Assembly (NCBI GenBank): GCA_934122035.1
Contig: CAKOVP010000003.1
Coordinates: 1-57,089 of the forward strand
Source of the DNA: an uncultured Clostridia bacterium
Lineage (GTDB): Bacteria > Bacillota > Clostridia > TANB77 > CAG-508
DNA: 57,089 nt
Direction of reading: 5' to 3'
The translations under genes were made by a program, and so were the position numbers. The notes beneath the pieces were generated by a model. That model had not been told where the DNA came from and searched no databases. It was given only the letters and a program-made list of their open reading frames with translations. Position 1 is the stretch's first letter, and the number at the start of each line of letters is the position of its first letter. Positions 1-6,677 of the stretch are shown here, in pieces.

Positions 1-160
1 CAATATCATTTTTGTGCTCTCTTTTCAATATTTTATTTTCAATGTATGTGTGACATATCTATTTTAAACCTATATATGTAAAATTTTAGGTTTTAGTTTC
101 CAATTTTTTATCTCCTTTTGTTTTATTTTACAAATGTTAATAATTGGTTTTAAATGTAGT

Positions 161-192
161 AAAAACTAGCCGTTTTATATTACGACTAGTTT
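161..192 (-). terminator. Terminator of the metal-efflux operon
   Basis: Inverted repeat AAACTAG/CTAGTTT with a short AT-rich loop, followed by a T run when read on the minus strand, directly after the ATPase stop codon. Bases 1-160 beyond it hold no gene that I can see. Confidence 0.7.
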
Positions 193-202
193 ATAATATA
201 AT

Positions 203-2335
203 TTATTTTAATATTCTTACTGCGTTTAGCACTGTAATTAGTGTTGCACCTACATCTGCAAATACTGCTTCCCACATATTGGCTACACCAAATACACTAA
301 GTATTAGGACTATTATTTTTACTCCTATTGAGAAGGTTAAGTTTTGTTTTATTATTTTAGATGTTCTTTTAGAAATGTCTATTGCTGTGTTTATTTTATC
401 TATGTTGTCTGTCATTATCACTACATCAGAGGCTTCTATACTAGAACCTGCTCCCATTCCTCCCATAGATATTCCTATGTCTGCAAGGGCAAGTACTGGT
501 GAGTCGTTTATTCCATCTCCAACATAAGCAATTTTTGCTTTTTCATATTTGTTTGCTATTTCTTTTTCTAGTTCTTGGTATTTGTCGTCTGGTAACATTT
601 TAGATTTTACTTCGTCTATTTTTATTTCTTTTGCAATTTTTTCTGCAATTTTTTTGCTATCACCAGTGAACATTTTTGTAATTATTCCTTTTTGATGTAG
701 TCCTTTTATTGCACTTTTTGTTTCTGGTTTTACTTCGTCTATTAAACTTATTGCCCCTACTACTGTTTCGTCTATTTTTACATATATTTTAGTTGAATCT
801 GCTTTTTCATCTTTTCCAACAAGTGTGCTGTTTCCTACTAATATTGTTTTTCCTTCTAAACTATAGCTTATGCCTTTTCCTGCAATTTCTGTGCAGTTTT
901 CCACTTTTGATTTATTTTTTTCTATAAATTTTTCTATTTCTTCTTTATTTAAAATATTTGTATGTTCTTTTTGTTTTACATCGTTTATTATAGATTTTGC
1001 AATTGGATGGTTCGAATAGCTTTCTCCTAATACTGTATATTCTGTAATTTGCTCTTTGGTCACATTTGTATATGTTTCTATTTTGTCTATAGTAAATTTT
1101 CCTGTTGTTAGTGTTCCTGTTTTGTCGAACACAATTTCTTTTATGTCTTTTATTCCGTCTAGATAGTCACTTCCTTTTATTAAAATTCCTTCTTTTGAAG
1201 ATTTACCTATTCCAGAGAAGTAACATAGTGGTACGGATATTGCTATTGCACAAGGACAAGATATTACTAAGAATATTAATGCTCTATATATTGAACCATT
1301 TTCCGATGTGTATGGTACGTTTGATATTAATGGTAAGAATACTGCAACTAGGGCTGCTATTCCTAACACTATTGGAGTATATATTTTAGCTGCTTTATTT
1401 ACAAATGTTTCTGTTTTTGCTTTTTTATCTGTGGCATTTTCCACTAACTCTAATATTTTGCTTACTGTACTATTTTTATATTCTTTAGTAACTTTTATTT
1501 CTAAAAGTCCTTCTATTACTATACTTCCTGATAGAACTTCGTCATTTTCTTTTACATCTTGTGGCTTAGATTCGCCCGTTAAAGATGCTGTGTTTAAGCT
1601 TGCTGTTCCTTTAAGTACTATTCCATCTAATGGTACTTTTTCTCCTTGCTTTACAATTACAATGTCTCCAACATTTACTTCTGCTGGGCTTACTTGATTT
1701 ATCTGATTTTTCTCTTTTAAGTTTGCATATTCTGGTTTTATATCCATTAAATCTGATATTGATTTTCTTGTTTTATTTATTGCTTTTTCTTCTAGAATTT
1801 TTCCTATTTCATAAAGAATTATTACCATTAATCCTTCTGTAGATTTTCCTACCAGGTATGCACCTATACACGAAACTGTTATTAATAGATTTTCGTTTAT
1901 TGTTCTACTTTTTACTAATAATTTTACTGCATTTGTGGCTGTTCTATATAATAGTATTGCATATCCTACTATTACAAATATTGTTTTTATAACTTGTGGC
2001 ATTGGTGCATATAGCCCAATTAAGGCAATTACTGCTCCTATTATTAATCTTGCAATGTGTTTTTTTAATTTTACCTTATTTTCTTTTTGCTTTTCTTCGT
2101 TTTTTAAGTCTTTTGCTTGTTCTTTATAGTCTATTATTTCTACTTCTGGTTCTACAGATTTTACTTTTTCTATTACTTCTTCTTTAGAAACTTTATCTGT
2201 TTCATATGATAGTTTTTGCTTTGCAAAGCTTACTATAACATTGCTTAAATCTGAATTTTTGCTTAATTCTTCTTGAATTTCGTTTGCACAATTTGCACAG
2301 TCTAAGCCAGCTATTTTAAATTCATATTTTTTCAT
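203..2335 (-). CDS. cadA: CadA/ZntA-type heavy-metal P1B-ATPase
   Basis: Membrane pump that exports divalent soft metals (Zn, Cd or Pb) using ATP. The 710-aa protein starts with one heavy-metal-associated domain (metal-binding CxxC at residues 13-16), then membrane helices, the TGES actuator loop (253-256), the CPC ion-binding motif in a membrane helix (360-362), the phosphorylation motif DKTGTLT (404-410), the NHP motif and the GDGINDSP hinge. The last helix contains DVGATL, whose Asp is characteristic of the Zn/Cd branch rather than the Cu branch. It lies 47 bp downstream of an ArsR-type repressor gene, so metal-induced co-expression is likely. The start is supported by AAGGAA upstream. The family is secure; Zn versus Cd preference is inferred. 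Confidence 0.93.
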   Translation of the reverse strand: MKKYEFKIAGLDCANCANEIQEELSKNSDLSNVIVSFAKQKLSYETDKVSKEEVIEKVKSVEPEVEIIDYKEQAKDLKNEEKQKENKVKLKKHIARLIIGAVIALIGLYAPMPQVIKTIFVIVGYAILLYRTATNAVKLLVKSRTINENLLITVSCIGAYLVGKSTEGLMVIILYEIGKILEEKAINKTRKSISDLMDIKPEYANLKEKNQINQVSPAEVNVGDIVIVKQGEKVPLDGIVLKGTASLNTASLTGESKPQDVKENDEVLSGSIVIEGLLEIKVTKEYKNSTVSKILELVENATDKKAKTETFVNKAAKIYTPIVLGIAALVAVFLPLISNVPYTSENGSIYRALIFLVISCPCAIAISVPLCYFSGIGKSSKEGILIKGSDYLDGIKDIKEIVFDKTGTLTTGKFTIDKIETYTNVTKEQITEYTVLGESYSNHPIAKSIINDVKQKEHTNILNKEEIEKFIEKNKSKVENCTEIAGKGISYSLEGKTILVGNSTLVGKDEKADSTKIYVKIDETVVGAISLIDEVKPETKSAIKGLHQKGIITKMFTGDSKKIAEKIAKEIKIDEVKSKMLPDDKYQELEKEIANKYEKAKIAYVGDGINDSPVLALADIGISMGGMGAGSSIEASDVVIMTDNIDKINTAIDISKRTSKIIKQNLTFSIGVKIIVLILSVFGVANMWEAVFADVGATLITVLNAVRILK

Positions 2336-2382
2336 ATTATTTAATTCCTTTCATATTTTCTGTTCTTTATAAAAGAATCTTT

Positions 2383-2733
2383 TTATTGTTCTTCTATATG
2401 TTCTTTACCAATTTCGTATATTTTTCTTACATGTTCATCATCTAAGCTATAGAATACGGCTTTTCCTTCTTTTCTTCCTTTTACTAAGTTTGATTGTTTT
2501 AGTACTCTTAACTGATGCGATATTGCAGATGGTGTAGAGCCTGTTATTGCAGCGATTTCTGATACATTTAGTTCATCTTCTAGTAATGCTGCTATAATTT
2601 TCATTCTGGTTGAATCTCCAAATACTTTAAAATTTTCTGCAATGTCAAATAATAGTTCATCTTCTGGCATTTTTGCTCTTATTTTATTTACTTTTTCTAC
2701 ATTAATAGAGATTTGTTCTACATTTTCTTCCAT
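2383..2733 (-). CDS. ArsR/SmtB-family metal-sensing repressor
   Basis: 116-aa winged-helix repressor that should release DNA when it binds metal, controlling itself and the downstream ATPase. The HTH is in the middle (VSEIAAITGSTPSAISHQLR). Near the C terminus the pattern D-x-H, ten residues, H-x-x-E (D103, H105, H116, E119) matches the alpha-5 zinc site of CzrA/SmtB proteins. The alpha-3N cysteines of CadC-type sensors are absent, which points to Zn/Co-type sensing. The gene is first in its operon. Its promoter and a palindromic operator are readable upstream. The AUG lies unusually far from the Shine-Dalgarno sequence, with a small hairpin between them. Confidence 0.92.
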   Translation of the reverse strand: MEENVEQISINVEKVNKIRAKMPEDELLFDIAENFKVFGDSTRMKIIAALLEDELNVSEIAAITGSTPSAISHQLRVLKQSNLVKGRKEGKAVFYSLDDEHVRKIYEIGKEHIEEQ

Positions 2734-2766
2734 TTTATTATTGGGTACTTTTGTACCTCTCCTCCA
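2734..2766 (-). promoter_or_regulatory. Hairpin-spaced ribosome binding site of the repressor gene
   Basis: On the minus strand GGAGGAG (2759-2765) lies about 25 nt from the ATG at 2733, too far for normal initiation. Between them is GGTAC-AAAA-GTACC (2744-2757), which would form a 5-bp hairpin and shorten the effective spacing to about 11 nt. No in-frame start lies closer to the Shine-Dalgarno sequence. Confidence 0.5.
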
Positions 2767-2784
2767 ATTTTATATATAAAAAAA

Positions 2785-2839
2785 CATATGAATATTTGTT
2801 CATATGTTCATTATATGCTATTAATTATAAAAGTGTCAA
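2785..2839 (-). promoter_or_regulatory. Promoter and ArsR/SmtB operator of the metal-efflux operon
   Basis: Minus strand: -35 TTGACA (2834-2839), 18-bp spacer, -10 TATAAT (2810-2815). The start region overlaps a perfect 8-bp inverted repeat CATATGAA-N6-TTCATATG (2785-2806), matching the TGAA-N6-TTCA core of SmtB/CzrA operators. Binding there would block transcription initiation. Confidence 0.85.
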
Positions 2840-2846
2840 TATATTT

Positions 2847-4316
2847 TTACAATTTTTTAATTATTATTCTATTATCTTTTGCCTCAGCTTTAATTTTGTC
2901 TGCTCTGTATGAAATAATTTTATATTCGTTCTTTCCATCAAACTTAATGCTTACACATTTTGTATAATCTTTATCGTTTTCTGGATGATTTTCTTCTATT
3001 ACTAGACTCGCTTTTGTTTCTTTAAGAGTTTCGAATGTTGTTATAAATCCTATTCCTGTTCCACCTTGGTCTTTATGTGTAGTTGCAGGTTCTAATCCTA
3101 ACTTTAATAATGTTTCAATTTCAAATTCTATACCTGTATCATAAACGCTGAATTCATATGTGTTATCTTTCATCCCAAGAATTGCCATTATACTTTTGTA
3201 TGTGTTAGAACTATTATTAATTGCAATAATTGCATCTCTTAAATGGTCACCAATTAGAGTAACTAACCTGTTTTTAGCAATTATGTTGTTTATTAGATGA
3301 TAGATGTTTCCATTAATTTTTAGTATAAACTCAATTTTATTTTTATTACATTCACTTTGCATATAAGCAAACATATCATCTATTTCTGTGATACCAGTTT
3401 TAGGAATACTTGATACATTGTTTATTTCTTGTTGTTTTGTAGAATATTCATCTGTCATATTTTTAATTTGATCAATTATTGATAGTTCTCCAGAAGCTTC
3501 CATATTAGCATTGTTTATAAATTCTTCTACTTTAAGCTCTAATGCTCTTTGTCTGTTGTAAAATTCATGATTTAATTTACTAATTTTGAACTTTTCATCT
3601 GATAATTCTTTTATTTTCTCATCTTTCTCTTTTATCTCTTCTTTGTATGATTCTATATTTTGTTGTAATAACTTTTGCTTGTAGTAAAGCGTTAGCGTCT
3701 TTTGAATCATTATTATCATAATTATGCCAACAACAATGAATGTAAATAATATATGCTCTGTTATGTATCCGTAATAATTGCCAAATAAGCAATAAGTAAA
3801 AAATACTACCGCACTAATATTCAATATTAAGACTTCTAAATAATTTGAAAATGATCTTTCTCTTAGAAAATTTATTCCTCTACTGATTCTTCTTGTCTTA
3901 CTTAAAATGTGAAATAAAATACACATTAAGATAAAAATTATAAAACAGTCCACAGATGGATATTTTATATTAAATATAATTTTTATACCAATCTCTATTA
4001 TCATACAAATAGCAAATCCTACATATGTTATCGCACTTGATACTAGTCCTCCAATTATCATAGAATATTCTTTATTGTTTATAGTTAATTTGGCAACAAT
4101 TACTTGAAATATATACATTATAATAATTATTATTTCACTAGGAACTTTTTTATCCAATATCCCTGTAATTCCAACTCCTATTATACTTGCAATTATAAAA
4201 ACAATTTCTTTGGTTCTTTTATGATTTTGTACATTATAAATTTTTAAAATAGTAAAATATACAAAAATATTTATTGTAAAACTTTTTATTATCATTACTG
4301 CTATATCTTGATTCAT
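2847..4316 (-). CDS. GHKL-family membrane sensor histidine kinase (AgrC-like)
   Basis: 489-aa kinase with about six N-terminal membrane helices (residues 1-205), a coiled-coil linker (about 210-245), the phospho-acceptor His in KLNHEF (H250) and a GHKL ATPase domain with DTG (393-395) and GGTGIGF (418-424). The architecture is that of peptide-sensing AgrC-type kinases. The N-box reads LRDAIIA, with Asp361 where the family usually has the Mg-coordinating Asn, so catalysis could be altered. It lies downstream of a Spo0A-like response regulator and a 16-residue micro-ORF; a regulatory link is inferred from proximity. The start has GGAGGGG seven bases upstream. No agrB or classical agrD gene is nearby. 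Confidence 0.85.
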   Translation of the reverse strand: MNQDIAVMIIKSFTINIFVYFTILKIYNVQNHKRTKEIVFIIASIIGVGITGILDKKVPSEIIIIIMYIFQVIVAKLTINNKEYSMIIGGLVSSAITYVGFAICMIIEIGIKIIFNIKYPSVDCFIIFILMCILFHILSKTRRISRGINFLRERSFSNYLEVLILNISAVVFFTYCLFGNYYGYITEHILFTFIVVGIIMIIMIQKTLTLYYKQKLLQQNIESYKEEIKEKDEKIKELSDEKFKISKLNHEFYNRQRALELKVEEFINNANMEASGELSIIDQIKNMTDEYSTKQQEINNVSSIPKTGITEIDDMFAYMQSECNKNKIEFILKINGNIYHLINNIIAKNRLVTLIGDHLRDAIIAINNSSNTYKSIMAILGMKDNTYEFSVYDTGIEFEIETLLKLGLEPATTHKDQGGTGIGFITTFETLKETKASLVIEENHPENDKDYTKCVSIKFDGKNEYKIISYRADKIKAEAKDNRIIIKKL

Positions 4317-4336
4317 GACTTATCCCCTCCATATAT

Positions 4337-4365
4337 ATAATATACTAAAAAAAGAATGTAATCAA
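4337..4365 (-). promoter_or_regulatory. Possible promoter of the GHKL kinase gene
   Basis: Minus strand TTGATT (4360-4365), 17-bp spacer, TATTAT (4337-4342), ending just before the kinase Shine-Dalgarno sequence. It overlaps the terminator hairpin at 4347-4387. The implied 5' leader is very short, so this is tentative. Confidence 0.35.
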
Positions 4366-4387
4366 CAATGTTAACCACATTCTTTTT
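4347..4387 (-). terminator. Hairpin terminator/attenuator between micro-ORF and kinase
   Basis: AAAGAATGT (4351-4359) pairs with ACATTCTTT (4377-4385), followed on the minus strand by seven T. It lies after the micro-ORF stop and before the kinase start, so it either ends the micro-ORF transcript or attenuates read-through into the kinase. Confidence 0.65.
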
Positions 4388-4392
4388 ACTTT

Positions 4393-4443
4393 TTATCTTC
4401 CCATAATATATCTAATCCATTCCATTATTTCTTCCCATGACAT
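4393..4443 (-). CDS. Micro-ORF: 16-residue amphipathic peptide
   Basis: Encodes MSWEEIMEWIRYIMGR. The ATG at 4443 follows GGTGGTGAG with about six bases of spacing, and the ORF is framed by two hairpins (4486-4517 and 4351-4385). On a helical wheel W3, I6, M7, I10, I13 and M14 form one hydrophobic face and Glu/Arg the other. There is no signal peptide or Cys. Its place between a Spo0A-like regulator and an AgrC-like kinase, downstream of tandem Spo0A boxes, suggests a secreted signal, membrane-active peptide or leader peptide. I recognise no family. It could also be chance, since a 51-nt ORF is short. Confidence 0.45.
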   Translation of the reverse strand: MSWEEIMEWIRYIMGR

Positions 4444-4484
4444 AGTCGCTCACCACCAATCTTTTTATTTTTTACAAATAAAAA

Positions 4485-4518
4485 GATATCACTTGTACCT
4501 CTTGGTACAGGTGATATT
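4485..4518 (-). terminator. Terminator after the Spo0A-like gene
   Basis: ATATCAC-T-TGTACC (4486-4499) pairs with GGTACAGGTGATAT (4504-4517), one wobble pair in 14, loop TCTT, followed on the minus strand by CTTTTTATTT. It lies between the tandem Spo0A boxes and the micro-ORF. Confidence 0.7.
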
Positions 4519-4562
4519 TGGTAGTGAACTTTTATTGTTATTTATTCCAATTTATGGTAATT

Positions 4563-4579
4563 TGTCGAATTTTGTCGAA
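4563..4579. promoter_or_regulatory. Tandem Spo0A boxes (TGTCGAA x2, 10-bp pitch)
   Basis: Two perfect copies of the Spo0A binding heptamer TGTCGAA at 4563-4569 and 4573-4579, one helical turn apart, the spacing used by Spo0A dimers at known target promoters. They start four bases past the stop codon of the Spo0A-like gene and lie upstream of the micro-ORF and kinase. No strong -10 is obvious downstream. Confidence 0.65.
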
Positions 4580-4582
4580 ACT

Positions 4583-5374
4583 TTATAATTTCTTTTTTAC
4601 TTTGTCTGCATAAAAGTATATAAATTCGGTTGGGGTTGGTACTCCTGTTTCGTGATTTATTCTTGCAGTATATATTTCTGAAATATCGTCTAGTGATGAT
4701 ACTCTCCATGCATATAATATGGCATTTTGCATTGCTTTACTAATTGTTGAACTTGCTTTCTTGTATTTAGCAATTAGATATTGTACTATTGATAGTCTTG
4801 TTTGACTATCTTGGTTTGTTATTACATAGTATATTGAATCTTCCAAGTATTTTCTTCCTTGTAAGTGTGTACTTACGCCTATTTCGTCTAATTCTTCGTT
4901 TATTATTTTTCTAATAGTTGCTTCTTGATCTTCTTTAGTTGTTTCATTTACAATTTCTAAAGTGCTTTCAGAGTTTTTGAATCCTTTTAGTCTTAGTAAT
5001 GTGTTTATTACTTTTTCTACTGAATAGCCCTTTTGTTTCTTGTAATATATAAATTCTACTTCGTTTTGATGTACGTAATCGTATACTGATTTAGAATATA
5101 CGTTTGTAGTTACTACAATTTTGAGGTTTTCTGTATTGCTTAGTGTTTTTAGTTCGTCTAAAAGATCAAAGCCACTTCCTTCTCCATCATTTAATTCTAA
5201 ATCTAGTATTATTCCTTCTGGATGGTGCTGTTTTACTAATTTAAGTGCTTCTGTTTCTGAATTTGTTGTTGCTACAATGCTAACTTTGGGTTCTTTGTTA
5301 GCATATTCCTTAAATTTGTTGCATTCATTTTGATCATCTTCTACAATTAATATTTTCATAATGTTACTGCTCAT
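4583..5374 (-). CDS. Divergent Spo0A-like response regulator
   Basis: 263-aa two-domain regulator. The receiver (residues 6-128) has the acidic pocket E12/D13/D14 and phospho-acceptor D58 in GIILDLEL. The C-terminal domain (about 160-263) follows the Spo0A DNA-binding fold: IGVSTHLQGRKYLEDSIYYV, then the AILYAW helix end and GVPTPTEFIYFYADK, close to the Spo0A ending. In the recognition helix the Arg residues of Spo0A (from memory SRVERAIRHAIEVAW) become STISKAMQNAILYAW, so DNA preference has probably changed. I read it as a Spo0A paralogue rather than the master regulator. Start: GGAGGAG four bases before ATG. Upstream lies a divergent XRE gene. Confidence 0.85.
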   Translation of the reverse strand: MSSNIMKILIVEDDQNECNKFKEYANKEPKVSIVATTNSETEALKLVKQHHPEGIILDLELNDGEGSGFDLLDELKTLSNTENLKIVVTTNVYSKSVYDYVHQNEVEFIYYKKQKGYSVEKVINTLLRLKGFKNSESTLEIVNETTKEDQEATIRKIINEELDEIGVSTHLQGRKYLEDSIYYVITNQDSQTRLSIVQYLIAKYKKASSTISKAMQNAILYAWRVSSLDDISEIYTARINHETGVPTPTEFIYFYADKVKKKL

Positions 5375-5403
5375 AGTGCTCCTCCATTCTTACTTTTTGT
5401 AAT

Positions 5404-5423
5404 ATATTATCATATATTATCAT
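5404..5423. repeat. Tandem 10-bp repeat in the divergent promoter region
   Basis: ATATTATCAT occurs twice head to tail, between the Spo0A-like gene and the XRE gene. It could be an operator for either regulator or part of the minus-strand -10 region. Confidence 0.5.
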
Positions 5424-5518
5424 ATTTTGCTATATATTTGAAGTCCTTTTTATACTTTCCAAATTTATAGTTTTGTCGCATAATATAATTTATATTTGGT
5501 TATGCATAGGAGGTTATA

Positions 5519-5839
5519 ATGTCTAAAGAAGAAGTTGGATTAAGAATACGTAAAATTAGAATTAATATGGGAATGACTAAAGAGCAGTTTGCCAAGGCAT
5601 TGTCTATTTCTAGTCAGTATTTGGGTATGATTGAACGTGGTAAAGGTAGTTTATCTATTGATAAATTATATTCACTTTGTACTTTATCCAATGTTTCTGC
5701 TGATTTCATTTTGTTTGGAAATGAATGTACTGTAATTGAAACTACTAAAGAGGCATTATCTACATATTCTGCAGACCAAATAGCCTCTGGTTGCGACTGT
5801 TTAAATAAACTAGCACTTTTTATACGTAGTCTCAACTAG
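5519..5839 (+). CDS. Small XRE-family HTH regulator (copy 1)
   Basis: 106-aa protein with an N-terminal lambda-repressor-like HTH (residues about 6-62: MTKEQFAKALSISSQYLGM followed by IERGKGSLSIDKLY) and a short helical tail with no recognisable effector domain. It is divergent from the Spo0A-like gene and followed by its own terminator. AGGAGG lies six bases before the ATG. The same layout recurs in two other window genes (6014 and 25275), so the host keeps a family of such mini-repressors. In related Firmicutes such proteins (SinR-like, phage-type) control post-exponential development; the target here is unknown. Confidence 0.88.
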   Translation: MSKEEVGLRIRKIRINMGMTKEQFAKALSISSQYLGMIERGKGSLSIDKLYSLCTLSNVSADFILFGNECTVIETTKEALSTYSADQIASGCDCLNKLALFIRSLN

Positions 5840-5862
5840 TAACATAATACACAAATCTCGAT

Positions 5863-5900
5863 GAACAATAAAGACTTTACCCTTTATTGTTCTCTTTTTT
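5863..5900 (+). terminator. Terminator of XRE copy 1
   Basis: GAACAATAAA (5863-5872) pairs with TTTATTGTTC (5883-5892), followed by CTTTTTT. Confidence 0.85.
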
Positions 5901-6013
5901 ATAACTTATTGTTATTTTTTTACTTTTATATTCATTTTTTACTTTTTAGGTTCTGTAAATGTTTCCGTATGCGTGTTATTATAAATAATGTATTTTATTG
6001 AGAGGTGAATATT

Positions 6014-6343
6014 ATGGCAGTTGATTATTCTATTATTGGTTGGAGATTAAAACAGGCTCGTCTAAAAGCAGAATTAACACAACAACAATTAGCAGAAAAA
6101 ACTAATTTATCTGTTGCTTTTATAAGTAGAATTGAGAGAGGAAGTTCTCATATTAATTTAAAAAGATTATCTGAATTTTGTAATATTCTAGGAGTTTCTG
6201 AAGGATATGTTTTAAGTGGTGCTTCAGATTCTGATGGAAAATATTTATATAATGAATTTACAGAGATTTTGAAGAAGTGTTCTCCAGAGAAGCAAAAGCT
6301 TATTTATAAGATTTCTAGGATGATAGCAGAGGATGAAAATTAA
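6014..6343 (+). CDS. Small XRE-family HTH regulator (copy 2)
   Basis: 109-aa regulator with HTH at residues about 8-60 (LTQQQLAEKTNLSVAFISRI, then ERGSSHINLKRLSEF) and a helical C-terminal tail ending SRMIAEDEN. The ATG at 6014 is preferred because AGAGG lies eight bases upstream; a GTG at 6005 overlaps that Shine-Dalgarno sequence. It is the second of two consecutive plus-strand XRE genes, but a terminator separates them, so they are probably separate transcripts. The target is unknown; an operator would be expected in the 170-bp gap upstream. Confidence 0.87.
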   Translation: MAVDYSIIGWRLKQARLKAELTQQQLAEKTNLSVAFISRIERGSSHINLKRLSEFCNILGVSEGYVLSGASDSDGKYLYNEFTEILKKCSPEKQKLIYKISRMIAEDEN

Positions 6344-6348
6344 TTTTT

Positions 6349-6385
6349 GCCCAATATTAGTTTTTTACTAATATTGGGCGATTTT
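6349..6385. terminator. Bidirectional terminator
   Basis: Perfect 13-bp inverted repeat GCCCAATATTAGT (6349-6361) / ACTAATATTGGGC (6367-6379), shared by the convergent XRE and Cys-rich genes. Confidence 0.88.
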
Positions 6386-6392
6386 AATGTAT

Positions 6393-6584
6393 TTAGTTGT
6401 TGCAGCATCCATTGTTTGTGAATAATAATAAGAATATAATTATAAAGAATAGTATTCCACTATCTCCACAACCACAGCCATTTCTTCCGAATAGTCCACC
6501 TAAAAATCCACCTTGATTTCCACAGCATCCTCCTCTTGGAGTTTCTTCACAGCCACAACCGCAGCCTCTATTATCGTCTTGCAT
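6393..6584 (-). CDS. Cys/Gly-rich small membrane protein
   Basis: 63-aa protein with nine cysteines, mostly in CGCGC, CC and CGCG clusters (C8, C10, C12, C20, C21, C37, C39, C60, C61), many glycines and one hydrophobic segment at residues 44-55 followed by TNNGCCNN. A perfect AGGAGG seven bases before the ATG supports real translation. The Gly-rich sequence plus a C-terminal hydrophobic stretch loosely recalls small spore-surface proteins of Firmicutes, but I cannot assign a family. The cysteines could cross-link a spore layer or bind metal. It is convergent with an XRE gene and shares its terminator. Confidence 0.75.
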   Translation of the reverse strand: MQDDNRGCGCGCEETPRGGCCGNQGGFLGGLFGRNGCGCGDSGILFFIIIFLLLFTNNGCCNN

Positions 6585-6677
6585 ATTTATTCCTCCTTTT
6601 TTATTATATGTTATATAGTATGTTTTTTATTAAAAGTGTGTTACAATATATTTAGTTTGAGTTGAAAGGATTTTACA

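Noticed and set aside
1123..1129. A further perfect TGTCGAA Spo0A heptamer
   Set aside because: It lies inside cadA, encoding part of the invariant DKTGT motif, so coding constraint explains it.
5471..5480. Spo0A-like site TGTCGCA upstream of XRE copy 1
   Set aside because: Only six of seven positions match and it has no partner box; chance occurrence is likely.
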